NCBI RefSeq assembly: GCF_018138715.1
Contig: NZ_JAGSHX010000006.1
Span: 7,130,001-7,194,000 of the forward strand
DNA: 64,000 nt
Source of the DNA: Streptomyces asiaticus
GTDB lineage: Bacteria; Actinomycetota; Actinomycetes; Streptomycetales; Streptomycetaceae
Direction of reading: 5' to 3'
A program made the position numbers and the translations under genes. Under the pieces are notes generated by a model. That model was not told the origin of the DNA. It searched no databases and was given only the letters and a program-made list of their open reading frames with translations. Positions 24,086 to 32,789 of the stretch are shown one piece after another (the first letter of the stretch is position 1; every line of letters starts with the position of its first letter).

Positions 24086-25164
24086 GCCTGCCGGGCAGCA
24101 CCCCGAAACAGATGGCCACAGCTCACGCGGAGGACCAGCTCGGTGGGGATGGTCACGCGCGCCCCCGGCTCGGGGGTGCGTTCCAGCTGGTCCAGCATCA
24201 GGCTCAGACAGCGGCGGCCGATCTCCGCGAAGTCCGTACGGACCGTGGTGAGCGGCGGGAGCAGATGCGCCGCCTCGGGGATGTCGTCGTAGCCGATCAC
24301 GCCGACGTCCTCGGGGACCCGGCGGCCCGCCTCGTGGAGGGCGCGGAGGACGCCCACCGCCATCTGGTCGTTGGAGACGAACACCGCCGTGGCGTCCGGG
24401 TCGTGGGCGATGCGGCGGCCCAGGTCGTAGCCCGAGTCCGCGCTCCAGTCGCCGAAGAGCGGCTCGTGCGCCGCCGCGCCCGCGTCCTTCAGGGCGGCCC
24501 GCCAGCCGTCCACCCGGGCCTCGGCGGCGATCCAGCCCACCGGGCCCGCGATATGGCGGACCGTGCGGTGGCCGAGGCGCAGCAGGTGTTCCGTGGCCTG
24601 GCGGGCGCCGGACGCGGAGTCGCCCGCGACGACGGGGAAGCGGGCGCCGAAGCTCTTGTCCAGTGTGACCATGGGCCTGCCGTGGTCGGCCTCGACCAGG
24701 GCCTCGCCCACCGAGCGCTGCGGGGCGATCGCGATGATGCCGTCCGCGCCCTGGCCGAGCAGCCGGTCGACCGCGCCCCGTACCGCCGCCTGGTCGGCGG
24801 CGGTGAGCGCGATCGTGCTGACCAGGTAACCGGCCTCCTGCGCGGCCTCGTTGATGCCCGCCAGCGTGGCGGCCGGGCCGAAGCGGGCCGCGTCGAAGGA
24901 GATCACGCCGAGCGTCCGGCTGCGGCCGCTGGCCAGGGTGCGGGCGCTGGCGGTGGGGCGGTAGCCGAGCTCCCGCATGGCTTCCCGGACCCGCTCACGG
25001 GTCTCGGGGCGGACCCGGGGGTGGTCGTTGAGGACGCGGGAGACGGTCTGGCCGGAGACCCCGGCGCGGCGGGCGACGTCGGCCATCACGGCCCCGCCGC
25101 CCGCCGTGGCCCGGCGCCGCCGGACGCGCTGGGGTCCGCCCGCCTCGTCCTCCGGCTCGCCCAT
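24076..25164 (-). CDS. LacI-family transcriptional repressor
   Basis: A 362-residue repressor. The DNA-binding domain includes VMADVARRAGVSGQTVSRVLNDHPRVRPETRERV, with hinge helix TLASGRSRTLGVIS. It is followed by a periplasmic-binding-protein-like effector domain (VVAGDSASGARQATEHLLRLGHRTV, AVFVSNDQMAVGVLRALHEAG, GVIGYDDIPEAAHLLPPLTTV). It lies 51 bp downstream of the beta-galactosidase gene on the same strand and probably controls the MFS/beta-galactosidase genes through the TGTTA-N4-TAACA operator at 28392. The N-terminus carries an extra about 25 basic and Gly-rich residues. Confidence 0.9.
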   Translation of the reverse strand: MGEPEDEAGGPQRVRRRRATAGGGAVMADVARRAGVSGQTVSRVLNDHPRVRPETRERVREAMRELGYRPTASARTLASGRSRTLGVISFDAARFGPAATLAGINEAAQEAGYLVSTIALTAADQAAVRGAVDRLLGQGADGIIAIAPQRSVGEALVEADHGRPMVTLDKSFGARFPVVAGDSASGARQATEHLLRLGHRTVRHIAGPVGWIAAEARVDGWRAALKDAGAAAHEPLFGDWSADSGYDLGRRIAHDPDATAVFVSNDQMAVGVLRALHEAGRRVPEDVGVIGYDDIPEAAHLLPPLTTVRTDFAEIGRRCLSLMLDQLERTPEPGARVTIPTELVLRVSCGHLFRGAARQAHG

Positions 25165-25215
25165 GTCCGTGGTGTCTCCCGTCGTACGTCTCGGTCCTCG
25201 TCAGTCTCGTACGTC

Positions 25216-26988
25216 TCAGGTCTCGTCCGTCCAGCCCAGGTCCGGCTCGTCCGTCAGCCGTACGGTGCGCGTGGACGCCGCGTGCAACTCCAGCAGGACC
25301 AGCTCGTTCGCCCCCGGCCGCAGCACCGGCGCGGGCACGTAGAGGCGGCGCTGCGGGCCGCGCGACCAGTAGCGGCCGAGGTTGAAGCCGTTGATCCAGG
25401 CCACGCCCTTGGTCCAGCCGGGCAGGGCGAGGAACGCGTCGGCGGGGGTGTCCACCGTAAAGGTGCCACGGTGGAAGGACGGACCGGCGACGGGGGTGTC
25501 CGTGCCACGGAAGGGCAGTTCGGGGAGGCGGTCCAGGGGGAGCGGATGGCAGGTCCAGTTCTCCAGGGGCTCGCCGTCGAGGGTGACCGGGCCGGTGATG
25601 CCCTTGGGGTCGCCGATGCGCGGGCCGTAGTTCGCCCGGCCCATGTTCTCGACCAGGACGTCCAGCCGGGCCCCGTACTCCGGGCTCCGCACATGCAGCG
25701 TGTCCTCGTGGCGCTCGCGCTCCAGGACGCCCGCCGGGGCACCGTTGACGAAGACCTGCGCCCGGTCGCCCACCCCGCCGGTGAAGCGCAGGACGCGGTC
25801 GCCGAGCGCGGGCAGCTCGGTGCCGTAGAGGACGAAGCCGTACGCCTGGCCCAGCCGCTCCATGGTGGGCGGGTCGGTGAACTGCTCGCCGGGGGACAGG
25901 AATTCGGCGCAGACCAGGGCGTTCGCCGAGTCGGTCAGCGTGACGTCGGTCGGCGGCAGCTTGGGCGAGGGCTCCGGGACGGGCTCGTCGGGGACGGCGG
26001 CGTGGCGGGCGATGACATCGCGGAACGCGGCGTACTTGGGGCCCGGGTCGCCGCATTCGGTGAGCACCGCGTCGTAGTCGTAGGAGGTGACGGCGGGGGT
26101 GTAGGCGTGGTCGTGGTTGGCGCCGGCCGTGAAGCCGAAGTTGGTGCCGCCGTGGAACATGTAGATGTTCACCGACGCGCCCGCCGACAGCAGCGTGTCC
26201 AGGTCCGTGGCCGCGTCGTCGGCCGCCCGTATGTGGTGCGGCTCGCCCCAGTGGTCGAACCAGCCGATCCAGAACTCCGCGCACATCAGCGGCCCGCTCT
26301 CCTGGTGGGCGCGCAGCACCTCCAGCGACTCCTCGGCCCGGCCGCCGAAGGTGCCGGTGGTGAGCACTCCGGGCAGGCTCCCGGCCGCCAGCTTCGCCTT
26401 GTCGGCCTGATCGCAGGTGAACAGCAGCTCCTCGACGCCACGGGTGCGCAGCGCGTCGGCCAGGTACGCGAGATAGGCGGTGTCGTCGCCGTACGCCCCG
26501 TACTCGTTCTCCACCTGTACGGCGATCACCGGGCCGCCGCGCGCCGCCATATGGGGAGCGAGGGGCGGCAGCAGCAGATCGAGGTACGCGTCCACGGCGG
26601 CGGTGAAGCGGGGGTCACGGCTGCGCGGGCGCAGGCCCGGCTGGGCGGTCAGCCAGGACGGCAGCCCGCCGCCCTCCCACTCGGCGCAGATGTACGGCCC
26701 GGGGCGCAGCAGTACGCGCAGCCCCTCGGCGTGCGCCAGCTCGAGGAAGCGGGGCAGGTCCAGCAGGCCGTCGAGGTCCAGGGTGCCGGGGGCGGGCTGG
26801 TGGAGGTTCCACGGGACGTAGGTCTCCACGGTGTTGAGCCCCAGCAGCCGCGCTTTGCGCAGCCGGTCGGCCCACTGGTCGGGGTGGGTGCGGAAGTAGT
26901 GGAGGGCGCCGGAGAGGATGCGGAAGGGCTCGCCGTGCAGCAGAAAACCGTCGTCGGAGAGCGTCAGGGCGGGCGGGGCGGCGGACAT
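25216..26988 (-). CDS. Glycoside hydrolase family 35 beta-galactosidase
   Basis: A 590-residue GH35 enzyme. The TIM-barrel N-terminal domain begins GFLLHGEPFRILSGALHYFR. It contains GPYICAEWEGGGLPSWL, VQVENEYGAYG (acid/base Glu in the N-E pair) and LMCAEFWIGWFDHWG (nucleophile Glu). MFHGGTNFGFTAGAN is strongly conserved. Beta-sandwich domains follow, including WINGFNLGRYWSRGPQRRLYVP. No signal peptide is present, so it acts on galactosides taken up by the adjacent MFS transporter. ATG 26988 lies 5 bp after the transporter stop. The long upstream frame is antisense. Confidence 0.93.
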   Translation of the reverse strand: MSAAPPALTLSDDGFLLHGEPFRILSGALHYFRTHPDQWADRLRKARLLGLNTVETYVPWNLHQPAPGTLDLDGLLDLPRFLELAHAEGLRVLLRPGPYICAEWEGGGLPSWLTAQPGLRPRSRDPRFTAAVDAYLDLLLPPLAPHMAARGGPVIAVQVENEYGAYGDDTAYLAYLADALRTRGVEELLFTCDQADKAKLAAGSLPGVLTTGTFGGRAEESLEVLRAHQESGPLMCAEFWIGWFDHWGEPHHIRAADDAATDLDTLLSAGASVNIYMFHGGTNFGFTAGANHDHAYTPAVTSYDYDAVLTECGDPGPKYAAFRDVIARHAAVPDEPVPEPSPKLPPTDVTLTDSANALVCAEFLSPGEQFTDPPTMERLGQAYGFVLYGTELPALGDRVLRFTGGVGDRAQVFVNGAPAGVLERERHEDTLHVRSPEYGARLDVLVENMGRANYGPRIGDPKGITGPVTLDGEPLENWTCHPLPLDRLPELPFRGTDTPVAGPSFHRGTFTVDTPADAFLALPGWTKGVAWINGFNLGRYWSRGPQRRLYVPAPVLRPGANELVLLELHAASTRTVRLTDEPDLGWTDET

Positions 26989-26993
26989 GGGGG

Positions 26994-28382
26994 TCAGGAG
27001 GTCCTTTCGGCGGCGGGGGCGGGCTCGTCGGGCGGCGTGGGGAGTTCGGGTGGCGTGGGGAGTTCGGGTGACGTAGGGGGCGCGGGTGATGACGTGGGGC
27101 GTACGGGTGATGACGTAGGAGGTACGGGTGATGACCTGGGCAGCACGGGTGATGACGTAGGGAGTACGGACGGGGACGCGGCGCGGATCAGCCATCCGGT
27201 GGTGATCAGGCACACCGCGGAGATGGCGCAGAGGATGAGCGGTACGGCGCGGACGCCCGCGAGTTCGATCGCCTTGCCGAGCGCGGGCGGTGCGGCCACC
27301 CCGCCGATCATCGAGGCCGCCATGACCAGCGCCCCGGCCCGGTGGGCGCGCGGCGCCGCCCGGAGCAGCCAGGGCAGCCCGGTGGGGAAGATCGGCGCGA
27401 TGAACAGCCCGGCGCCCGCGTAGGCGTACGGGGCCGCGGCGGGGATCGCGGCCAGCAGCAGACACCCCGTCATCCCCGCGCAGCTCACCGCGATGATCGC
27501 CTGGGCGGACCAGCGCAGGGCGAGCGGGGCGACGAGGAAGCGGCCGACCGTCATCATCAGCCAGAAGGCGGAGGTCGCGGAGGCGGCGGCGGTCGCCCCG
27601 TAACCGATGGCCTCCAGGTGGGTCGGCTCCCAGCCGCCGACGCCGGACTCGATGGCGACGTGGAGGACGTAGAGGACGACGAAGGCGCCCAGGACGGTGG
27701 CGAGGCTGCGGGCGCGCACGCGGCGCCGCACGCCGGTGTCCGCGGCCGCGTCTTCGCCTGCGCCGGTGTCGCCACCGCGCGGCGGGGCCTCGTCGCGCAC
27801 CCCGGCCAGGCAGAGCAGCAGCGGCAGCGTGAGCGCGGCGAAGCCGAGGAAGACGGCGGGGTAGTGGGCGGACCCGACCAGGCCGATGAGGGCCGGGCCG
27901 AGGACGGCGCCGATGCCGAAGTGGGCGTTCAGGATGTTGAGCATGGCGGCGCTACGGCGCCCGAAGCCGACGGCGAACAGCTGGTTCAGCCCGTAGTCGA
28001 TCCCGCCGAAGCCCAGCCCCGCGAGGAGCGCAAGCCCCAAGGCGACCGGCCAGGCGGGCGCGAACGCGAACCCGGCCGCGCCACCCGCCATGAGCAGGTA
28101 GGACCAGCCCAGCAGCCGACGGTTGCCGATCCGGCCGAAGAGCCGGTCAAAGACGAGAACCCCCGCCACCGCGCCGATGAAATGCGCGCTCAACCCCATC
28201 CCGGCCGCCGACGGCGACAGCCCGTAGGTGTCGCGCAGGGCGGGGATCGACGGCCCGTAGAGCGCCTGGAGCGCGCCGATGAGCACGAAGCCGCCGCAGG
28301 AGGCGGCCACGGCGGCGCGGCTGAAGAGTTGTTGGGGAGGGGGTGGTGAGGGGGTGCTCGTTGGTTGCTCCGAGGAGTCCAC
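26994..28382 (-). CDS. MFS transporter linked to beta-galactosidase
   Basis: A major-facilitator permease of about 462 residues with 12 predicted membrane segments (first FSRAAVAASCGGFVLIGALQ, then RDTYGLSPSAAGMGLSAHF). The family loop is altered to FDRLFGRIGNRRLLGWS. The C-terminus has a short degenerate repeat of SSPVLPRSSPVPPTSSPV type before ELPTPPELPTPPDEP. Upstream of the beta-galactosidase gene with a 5-bp gap, it probably imports the galactoside. Start choice is uncertain: ATG 28406 overlaps the LacI-type operator, while GTG 28382 lies about where transcription should begin and is used here. Confidence 0.8.
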   Translation of the reverse strand: MDSSEQPTSTPSPPPPQQLFSRAAVAASCGGFVLIGALQALYGPSIPALRDTYGLSPSAAGMGLSAHFIGAVAGVLVFDRLFGRIGNRRLLGWSYLLMAGGAAGFAFAPAWPVALGLALLAGLGFGGIDYGLNQLFAVGFGRRSAAMLNILNAHFGIGAVLGPALIGLVGSAHYPAVFLGFAALTLPLLLCLAGVRDEAPPRGGDTGAGEDAAADTGVRRRVRARSLATVLGAFVVLYVLHVAIESGVGGWEPTHLEAIGYGATAAASATSAFWLMMTVGRFLVAPLALRWSAQAIIAVSCAGMTGCLLLAAIPAAAPYAYAGAGLFIAPIFPTGLPWLLRAAPRAHRAGALVMAASMIGGVAAPPALGKAIELAGVRAVPLILCAISAVCLITTGWLIRAASPSVLPTSSPVLPRSSPVPPTSSPVRPTSSPAPPTSPELPTPPELPTPPDEPAPAAERTS

Positions 28383-28389
28383 GAGGGGG

Positions 28390-28418
28390 AGTGTTACCGC
28401 TAACATCCGGACCGTCAA
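28390..28418 (-). promoter_or_regulatory. LacI-type operator and promoter of the MFS/beta-galactosidase operon
   Basis: On the minus strand TTGACG (28418-28413) could be a -35 element. TGTTAGCGGTAACA (28405-28392), a palindrome with TGTTA/TAACA arms typical of actinomycete LacI operators, occupies the spacer and the -10 region. Repressor binding would block RNA polymerase directly. Confidence 0.65.
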
Positions 28419-28523
28419 GGCGCTGCTCTCGGATGGCTCCGGCCGGGTGGTGTGCCACGTGGCCTCCTCGCGGTCGCCTTCGCGAAGCAATGGCGAGGAG
28501 GCTTCGGCCGACCGGCCGGGCTT

Positions 28524-29357
28524 TCACCGTCCCGTGCGGATGTAGGCGCGCAGTGTGAGCGGGACGAACACCACCAGCAGCGCGGCCGACCAGAGCAGGA
28601 CCGCGGCCACCGGATGGGCGAGCGGCCAGGCCGTGTGTCCGGACGTCGCCGTCCCGGGATTGCCGAACAGATCCCGGGCGGCGGCGGTGAGCGCGCTCAC
28701 CGGGTTCCAGTCGGCCAGGAACCGCAGCCACCGCGGCATGCCGTCGGTTGGGACGAACGCGTTGGACGTCATCGTGATCGGCAGGAACAGCGGCACCAAT
28801 TGGGCGACGGTCTGTTCGTTCCTCGCCAGCAGGCCCAGATAGGCGCCCGCCCAGCTCAGCGCGTACCGCGCCAGCATTATCAGCAGGAACCCCTCGACGG
28901 CGGGGATGGGGCCGCGATGCGGCTGCCAGCCCGCCAGCAGGCCCGTCCCCGCCATGGCGGCGAGCAGCGGCAGGCCGATCAGGGTGTCGGCGCCGGTGTG
29001 CCCGAACGGCACCGCCAACCGTGCCATCGGCATGGACCGGAACCGGTCCATCACGCCGCGGGAGGTGTCGGCGGCCATCCGCCCCATGACTCCCTGCATC
29101 GCGGTGAAGGTCACCATCGCGAACAGCCCGGGCATGAGGTACTCGCGGTAGTCGCCGCCGCCCGGCACTGGGATCGCGCTGCCGAAGACGTACCCGAACA
29201 GCACCACCATGATGACCGGGAAGGCCAGCGCGGCGATGATCTGCCCGGGCTCCTGCCGCAACCGTCCCAACTCGCGGCCGACCAGGGTCAGCCCATCGGC
29301 GAACGTCCAGCGCAGGCGGCCCAGGGGCGAGTGGATGGCGGTCATCGGACGGGTCAT
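28524..29357 (-). CDS. ABC-2-type transporter permease (DrrB-like)
   Basis: A 277-residue permease with six hydrophobic segments and the ABC-2 pattern: PGQIIAALAFPVIMVVLFGYVFG, YREYLMPGLFAMVTF, GVMDRFRSMPMARLAV and LFLPITMTSNAFVPTDGMPRWLRFLADWNPVSALT. It resembles daunorubicin-type DrrB exporters. Its start overlaps the stop of the ATP-binding gene by 4 bp, but that gene is truncated, so the permease has no intact partner here and may be nonfunctional or use another ATPase. Confidence 0.88.
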   Translation of the reverse strand: MTRPMTAIHSPLGRLRWTFADGLTLVGRELGRLRQEPGQIIAALAFPVIMVVLFGYVFGSAIPVPGGGDYREYLMPGLFAMVTFTAMQGVMGRMAADTSRGVMDRFRSMPMARLAVPFGHTGADTLIGLPLLAAMAGTGLLAGWQPHRGPIPAVEGFLLIMLARYALSWAGAYLGLLARNEQTVAQLVPLFLPITMTSNAFVPTDGMPRWLRFLADWNPVSALTAAARDLFGNPGTATSGHTAWPLAHPVAAVLLWSAALLVVFVPLTLRAYIRTGR

Positions 29358-29800
29358 CGGACGTGCTCCTTTCGGTCGGTGAGGCGCAGGAACACCTCGT
29401 CGAGGGTGGGGCGGCGCAGCCGCACGTCGGCCGCGGCGACCCCGGCGCGGTCAAGCTCGCGCACGATGTCGGCGAGCCGGAAACCTCCGCCGGGCAGGGC
29501 AACGCTCAACTGGCCGGCGCCCTCCACCGAGGGTTCGGTCCCGGCCAGGGCATTCAGTACGGTCGCCGCCGGACGCAGCCCGGTGGGGTCTTCGACGGTC
29601 ACATCGAGGCGGTCTCCGATCGTGGACTTCAGCTCGTCGGGCGTGCCCGTCGCGATCACCCGCCCGTGGTCGATGACGGCGATGTCGTCGGCCAGATGGT
29701 CGGCCTCGTCCAGATACTGCGTGGTGAGCAGCACCGTGGTGCCTTCCGCCACCAACTCGCGCACGCTGTCCCAGATCTCGCCGCGGCCGCGCGGGTCAAG
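29354..29800 (-). pseudogene. ABC transporter ATP-binding subunit, 5'-truncated
   Basis: The remaining sequence starts at LDPRGRGEIWDSVRELVAEG, just after the Walker B/D-loop. It continues with TTVLLTTQYLDEADHLADDI (H-loop region), VIDHGRVIATGTPDELK and the DrrA-type C-terminal domain (RRPTLDEVFLRLTDRKEHVR). Walker A, the signature motif and Walker B are absent. The missing part is replaced at about 29798 by a TetR gene on the other strand, likewise missing its 5' end. The ORF upstream in this frame is only antisense to the TetR gene. Confidence 0.88.
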
Positions 29801-30693
29801 GCGATCGCCGACGCCGAAGGGCTGGAGGCCGCCACCATGCGGGGGATCGCCGCCGAGATCGGCATGGGTGCGATGTCGCTCTACCGATACGTCCCGAGCC
29901 GCGACGACCTCATCGAACTCGTGGCCGACCACCTGATGGGCGAGATCGACATCACGGGCATACCCTCCGGCGACTGGCGCGCGGATCTGACGCGCTACGC
30001 CAACGGGCTGCGGGCGATGTGGCTGCGGCACCCGTGGGTCGCCACTGTGCACCGGTCACTCCCCGGCTTCGGTCCCCACCAGGTGCTGCTGATCGAACGG
30101 GTGATGGGCGCCCTCGACGCCCACGTCTCCATAGACGAGAACCTCCGCCTCATGGCCATGCTGAACAGCTACATCGAGGGCGCCGTCCGCGAGGAGATCA
30201 GTACGGCCGAGGAAGTCCGCCGCAGCGGGCTCAGCGAATCGGAGTGGATGGCGCGAAGCTCCCGACGTATCAATCAGCTGGTGAGCAGCGGGAAGTACCC
30301 GATCTTTACCAAGATCGTGACGGAGTCACACCAGCCGCACCTGAGCCGCGACGACCAGTTCCGGAACGGGCTGGAGCACATCCTCGGTTACATCGCCATG
30401 AGCCTTCTGCCAACGCCCGAGTCTCCGCACCCCCCCCGGGCACGCGGTCCGACCTGCCCGGGACCCGGCGTGACGAAACCTTCGCCGCGACGATCGACGA
30501 CACGCCTCCGTGTGACGAAACAGCCGCCACGAGCATCGGTGGGACGCCCGGGTGTGACGAAACTTCGCAGGATCTTGCCTCCACCCGCAGTTGCACTGTG
30601 TGCGGCCGTCCCCTCCCCACAACCGTCACCGGCCGGCCCCGCAAATACTGCTCACGGGCATGCCGGCAGCGCGCTTACCGCGCCCGGACATGA
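29798..30693 (+). pseudogene. TetR-family regulator, 5'-truncated and frameshifted
   Basis: Homology begins at KAIADAEGLEAATMRGIAAEIGMGAMSLYRYV, the HTH of a TetR regulator, without the N-terminal arm and start codon. A TetR C-terminal domain follows (WRADLTRYANGLRAMWLRHPWV). At an eight-C run (about 30430-30437) the frame changes. The expected C-terminal zinc-ribbon-like tail CTVCGRPLPTTVTGRPRKYC then CSRACRQRAYRART is in another frame and stops at 30691-30693. Streptomyces TetR proteins with this tail usually lie divergent to DrrAB-like exporters. The 5' deletion has removed the shared promoter. An internal ATG at 29837 would lack half of the HTH. Confidence 0.8.
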
Positions 30694-30837
30694 ACTACGG
30701 CGGCGTCGCCCGGTTCGACTGGCGCGCTGATCACTTTCCTGGACGCTCCGGCGGGGGCACCTCCCAGCGGCAGCCGGGGGAGAACCAAGCCCGGAAAAGG
30801 GGCTGCGGAGGGGGCGGGGTCTTGCCACGCTGTGCGG

Positions 30838-31584
30838 ATGGACCGTCAACGGAGATCCCATCTCGCGCACGCCGACCATCCGATCGCCGCCCCGATCGCC
30901 GACGAGTCGGTGGCCCGGCTGCTCGACCGGGCGGTGGCGGACGAGGCCGACCGCGCCCTCGACCTCGGCTGCGGAGGCGGCGAATGGTTGCGGCGGCTGC
31001 TGGTCCGCTATCCGTGGATGCGCGCCGAGGGGGTGGACATCCACACCGCGGCCCTGGAGCAGGCACGCGAGGGCGCGGAGGAATCCGAGGTCGCGGACCG
31101 GCTGGTGCTCCATGAGATGGACGCCGCGGTCTTCGCCTCGGCGCACCGCTTCGACGTGGTGCTGAGCGTCGGCGCCGCGCACGCCTTCGGCGGCCTGCTG
31201 CCCACCCTCGCGGCGGCGCGCGAACTCCTCGCCCCGGACGGCCATGTCCTCGTGGGCGACGGCTTCTGGGAGCGCGAACCCGACGCCGCCGCGCTCTCCG
31301 CGCTGGGCGCCACATGGGACGACTACGCGGACCTCGCGACGACCGTGGACCGTGTCGTCGCGGACGGCTGGACGCCGGTCTACGGCCATGTCAGCACGGC
31401 CGGGGAGTGGGACGACTACGAGTGGTCCTGGACCGGCTCCCTCTCCCGCTGGGCCCTGGACCACCGCGAGGAACCCGACGCCCTGGACGCGTACAAGGCC
31501 GCCGCCGAGCACCGCTCCCAGTGGCTGAGCGGCTACCGCGGCACGCTGGGCTTCGTCACGCTCGTGCTGCGACGGAGTCCCTGA
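30838..31584 (+). CDS. SAM-dependent methyltransferase (class I)
   Basis: A 248-residue methyltransferase. The SAM-binding motif I is RALDLGCGGGEWL, followed by AEGVDIHTAALEQA, RLVLHEMDAAVF and FDVVLSVGAAHAFG. The C-terminal half is Trp-rich (GEWDDYEWSWTGSLSRWALDH). It resembles SAM methyltransferases of unknown small-molecule substrate. ATG 30838 is chosen; GTG 30832 is in frame just upstream. A second, unrelated methyltransferase-NUDIX fusion follows after 37 bp on the same strand. Confidence 0.88.
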   Translation: MDRQRRSHLAHADHPIAAPIADESVARLLDRAVADEADRALDLGCGGGEWLRRLLVRYPWMRAEGVDIHTAALEQAREGAEESEVADRLVLHEMDAAVFASAHRFDVVLSVGAAHAFGGLLPTLAAARELLAPDGHVLVGDGFWEREPDAAALSALGATWDDYADLATTVDRVVADGWTPVYGHVSTAGEWDDYEWSWTGSLSRWALDHREEPDALDAYKAAAEHRSQWLSGYRGTLGFVTLVLRRSP

Positions 31585-31621
31585 CGCGGGCGTTGTCAGT
31601 GGTGGGTGCGAGCATCTCGGC

Positions 31622-32725
31622 ATGAGTGCAGAGAGCTCGACCACCGCCTACTGGGACGCCGCCGCCGCGGGCTTCGACGATGAGCCGGATCATGGGCTGC
31701 GGGACCCGGTCGTGCGGGAGGCGTGGGCCGGGCGGCTGCGGGGGTGGTTGCCCGGGCGGGCCGTGGATGTGCTCGACCTCGGATGCGGCACGGGAAGCCT
31801 CGCGTTGCTCGCGGCCGGGTGGGGGCACCGGGTGACGGGGGTGGATCGGTCGCCGCGCATGGTCGAGCTGGCGCGGGCGAAGCTGGCCGGGACGGGGGCC
31901 AGTGTGCTCGTCGGGGACGCGGCGGAGCCGCCCGTGGAGGAGGGGCGGTTCGATGTCGTGCTGGTGCGGCATCTGCTGTGGATGCTGCCGGATCAGCGGG
32001 CGGTGCTGCGGCGTTGGGTGCGGCTGCTGCGGCCGGGTGGGCGGCTGGTGCTGATCGAGGGGCGGTGGGGCGAGGCCGAGCCCGTCGGGCTGACCGCCGC
32101 CGAGCTGTCGGCGATGGTCGGGCCGTTGACGGAGCGGCTGTCGGTCGAGGAGCTCGCGCCGGACGCGGCGCTGTGGGGGCGGGCCGTGCGCGACGAGCGG
32201 TATGCCCTGGTGGCGGACCTCGCGCCGGTTCGGCGGCATCGGGAGATCGTCGATGTGCATCTGATCCTGCGCCGGGGCGGGGACGTCCTGCTCGCGCGGC
32301 GGGCGAACACGGGCTATGCGGACGGGCTGCTGCACGCCCCGTCCGGGCATGTCGAGGACGGTGAGGACGTGCGCGCCGCGATGGTTCGGGAGGCCGCCGA
32401 GGAGATCGGGATCAGCCTCGGCCCGGACGAGGTGCGGGCCGTGCTCGTGCTTCAGCACAAGGCGCCGACCGGGGACGCCCGTACGGGGTGGTTCTTCGAG
32501 GCGGAGGTGGCGGAGGGGCGGCGCGAGCCCGTCAATCGGGAGCCCGAGAAGTGCTCCGAGCTGGGCTGGTTCCCGCTGGACGCGTTGCCGGACGACATGG
32601 TGGCGTACTGCCGCGCGGGCCTCGAGGCGTATCGCGCGGGGCGCCGCTTCGCCCTCCACTGGCATGAGCCGGACGACCCCATCGCGTACGCCCCCGAGGG
32701 GCCCGATCGGCTGACCCCGCTCTGA
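31622..32725 (+). CDS. Methyltransferase-NUDIX hydrolase fusion protein
   Basis: A 367-residue two-domain protein. Residues about 1-205 form a class I SAM methyltransferase (VDVLDLGCGTGSLALLAA, RVTGVDRSPRMVELARAKL, RFDVVLVRHLLWML, LLRPGGRLVLIEGRW). Residues about 210-350 form a NUDIX domain with a complete box GHVEDGEDVRAAMVREAAEE then IGI, matching G-x5-E-x7-RE-x-x-EE-x-G. Both domains appear catalytically complete, which suggests methylation coupled to hydrolysis of a nucleoside-diphosphate-linked compound, or clean-up of a modified nucleotide. The substrate is unknown. The fusion is contiguous with no frameshift. Confidence 0.88.
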   Translation: MSAESSTTAYWDAAAAGFDDEPDHGLRDPVVREAWAGRLRGWLPGRAVDVLDLGCGTGSLALLAAGWGHRVTGVDRSPRMVELARAKLAGTGASVLVGDAAEPPVEEGRFDVVLVRHLLWMLPDQRAVLRRWVRLLRPGGRLVLIEGRWGEAEPVGLTAAELSAMVGPLTERLSVEELAPDAALWGRAVRDERYALVADLAPVRRHREIVDVHLILRRGGDVLLARRANTGYADGLLHAPSGHVEDGEDVRAAMVREAAEEIGISLGPDEVRAVLVLQHKAPTGDARTGWFFEAEVAEGRREPVNREPEKCSELGWFPLDALPDDMVAYCRAGLEAYRAGRRFALHWHEPDDPIAYAPEGPDRLTPL

Positions 32726-32739
32726 CCGTCGGAGGTTAT

Positions 32740-32752
32740 GGGACGTTGTCCC
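32740..32752. promoter_or_regulatory. Candidate TetR autoregulatory operator
   Basis: GGGACGTTGTCCC, arms GGGAC/GTCCC around GTT, lies 37 bp before the start of the TetR gene. It is probably its own operator. Confidence 0.4.
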
Positions 32753-32789
32753 GTTTCGTTAGACTCGGCCCCGAAGGGAGGAGGGCGCG

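Noticed and set aside
24082..27423. A 1,113-residue plus-strand open frame
   Set aside because: It is antisense to the LacI, GH35 and MFS genes, all with clear family motifs. High GC3 creates long antisense frames; the composition is typical of shadows.
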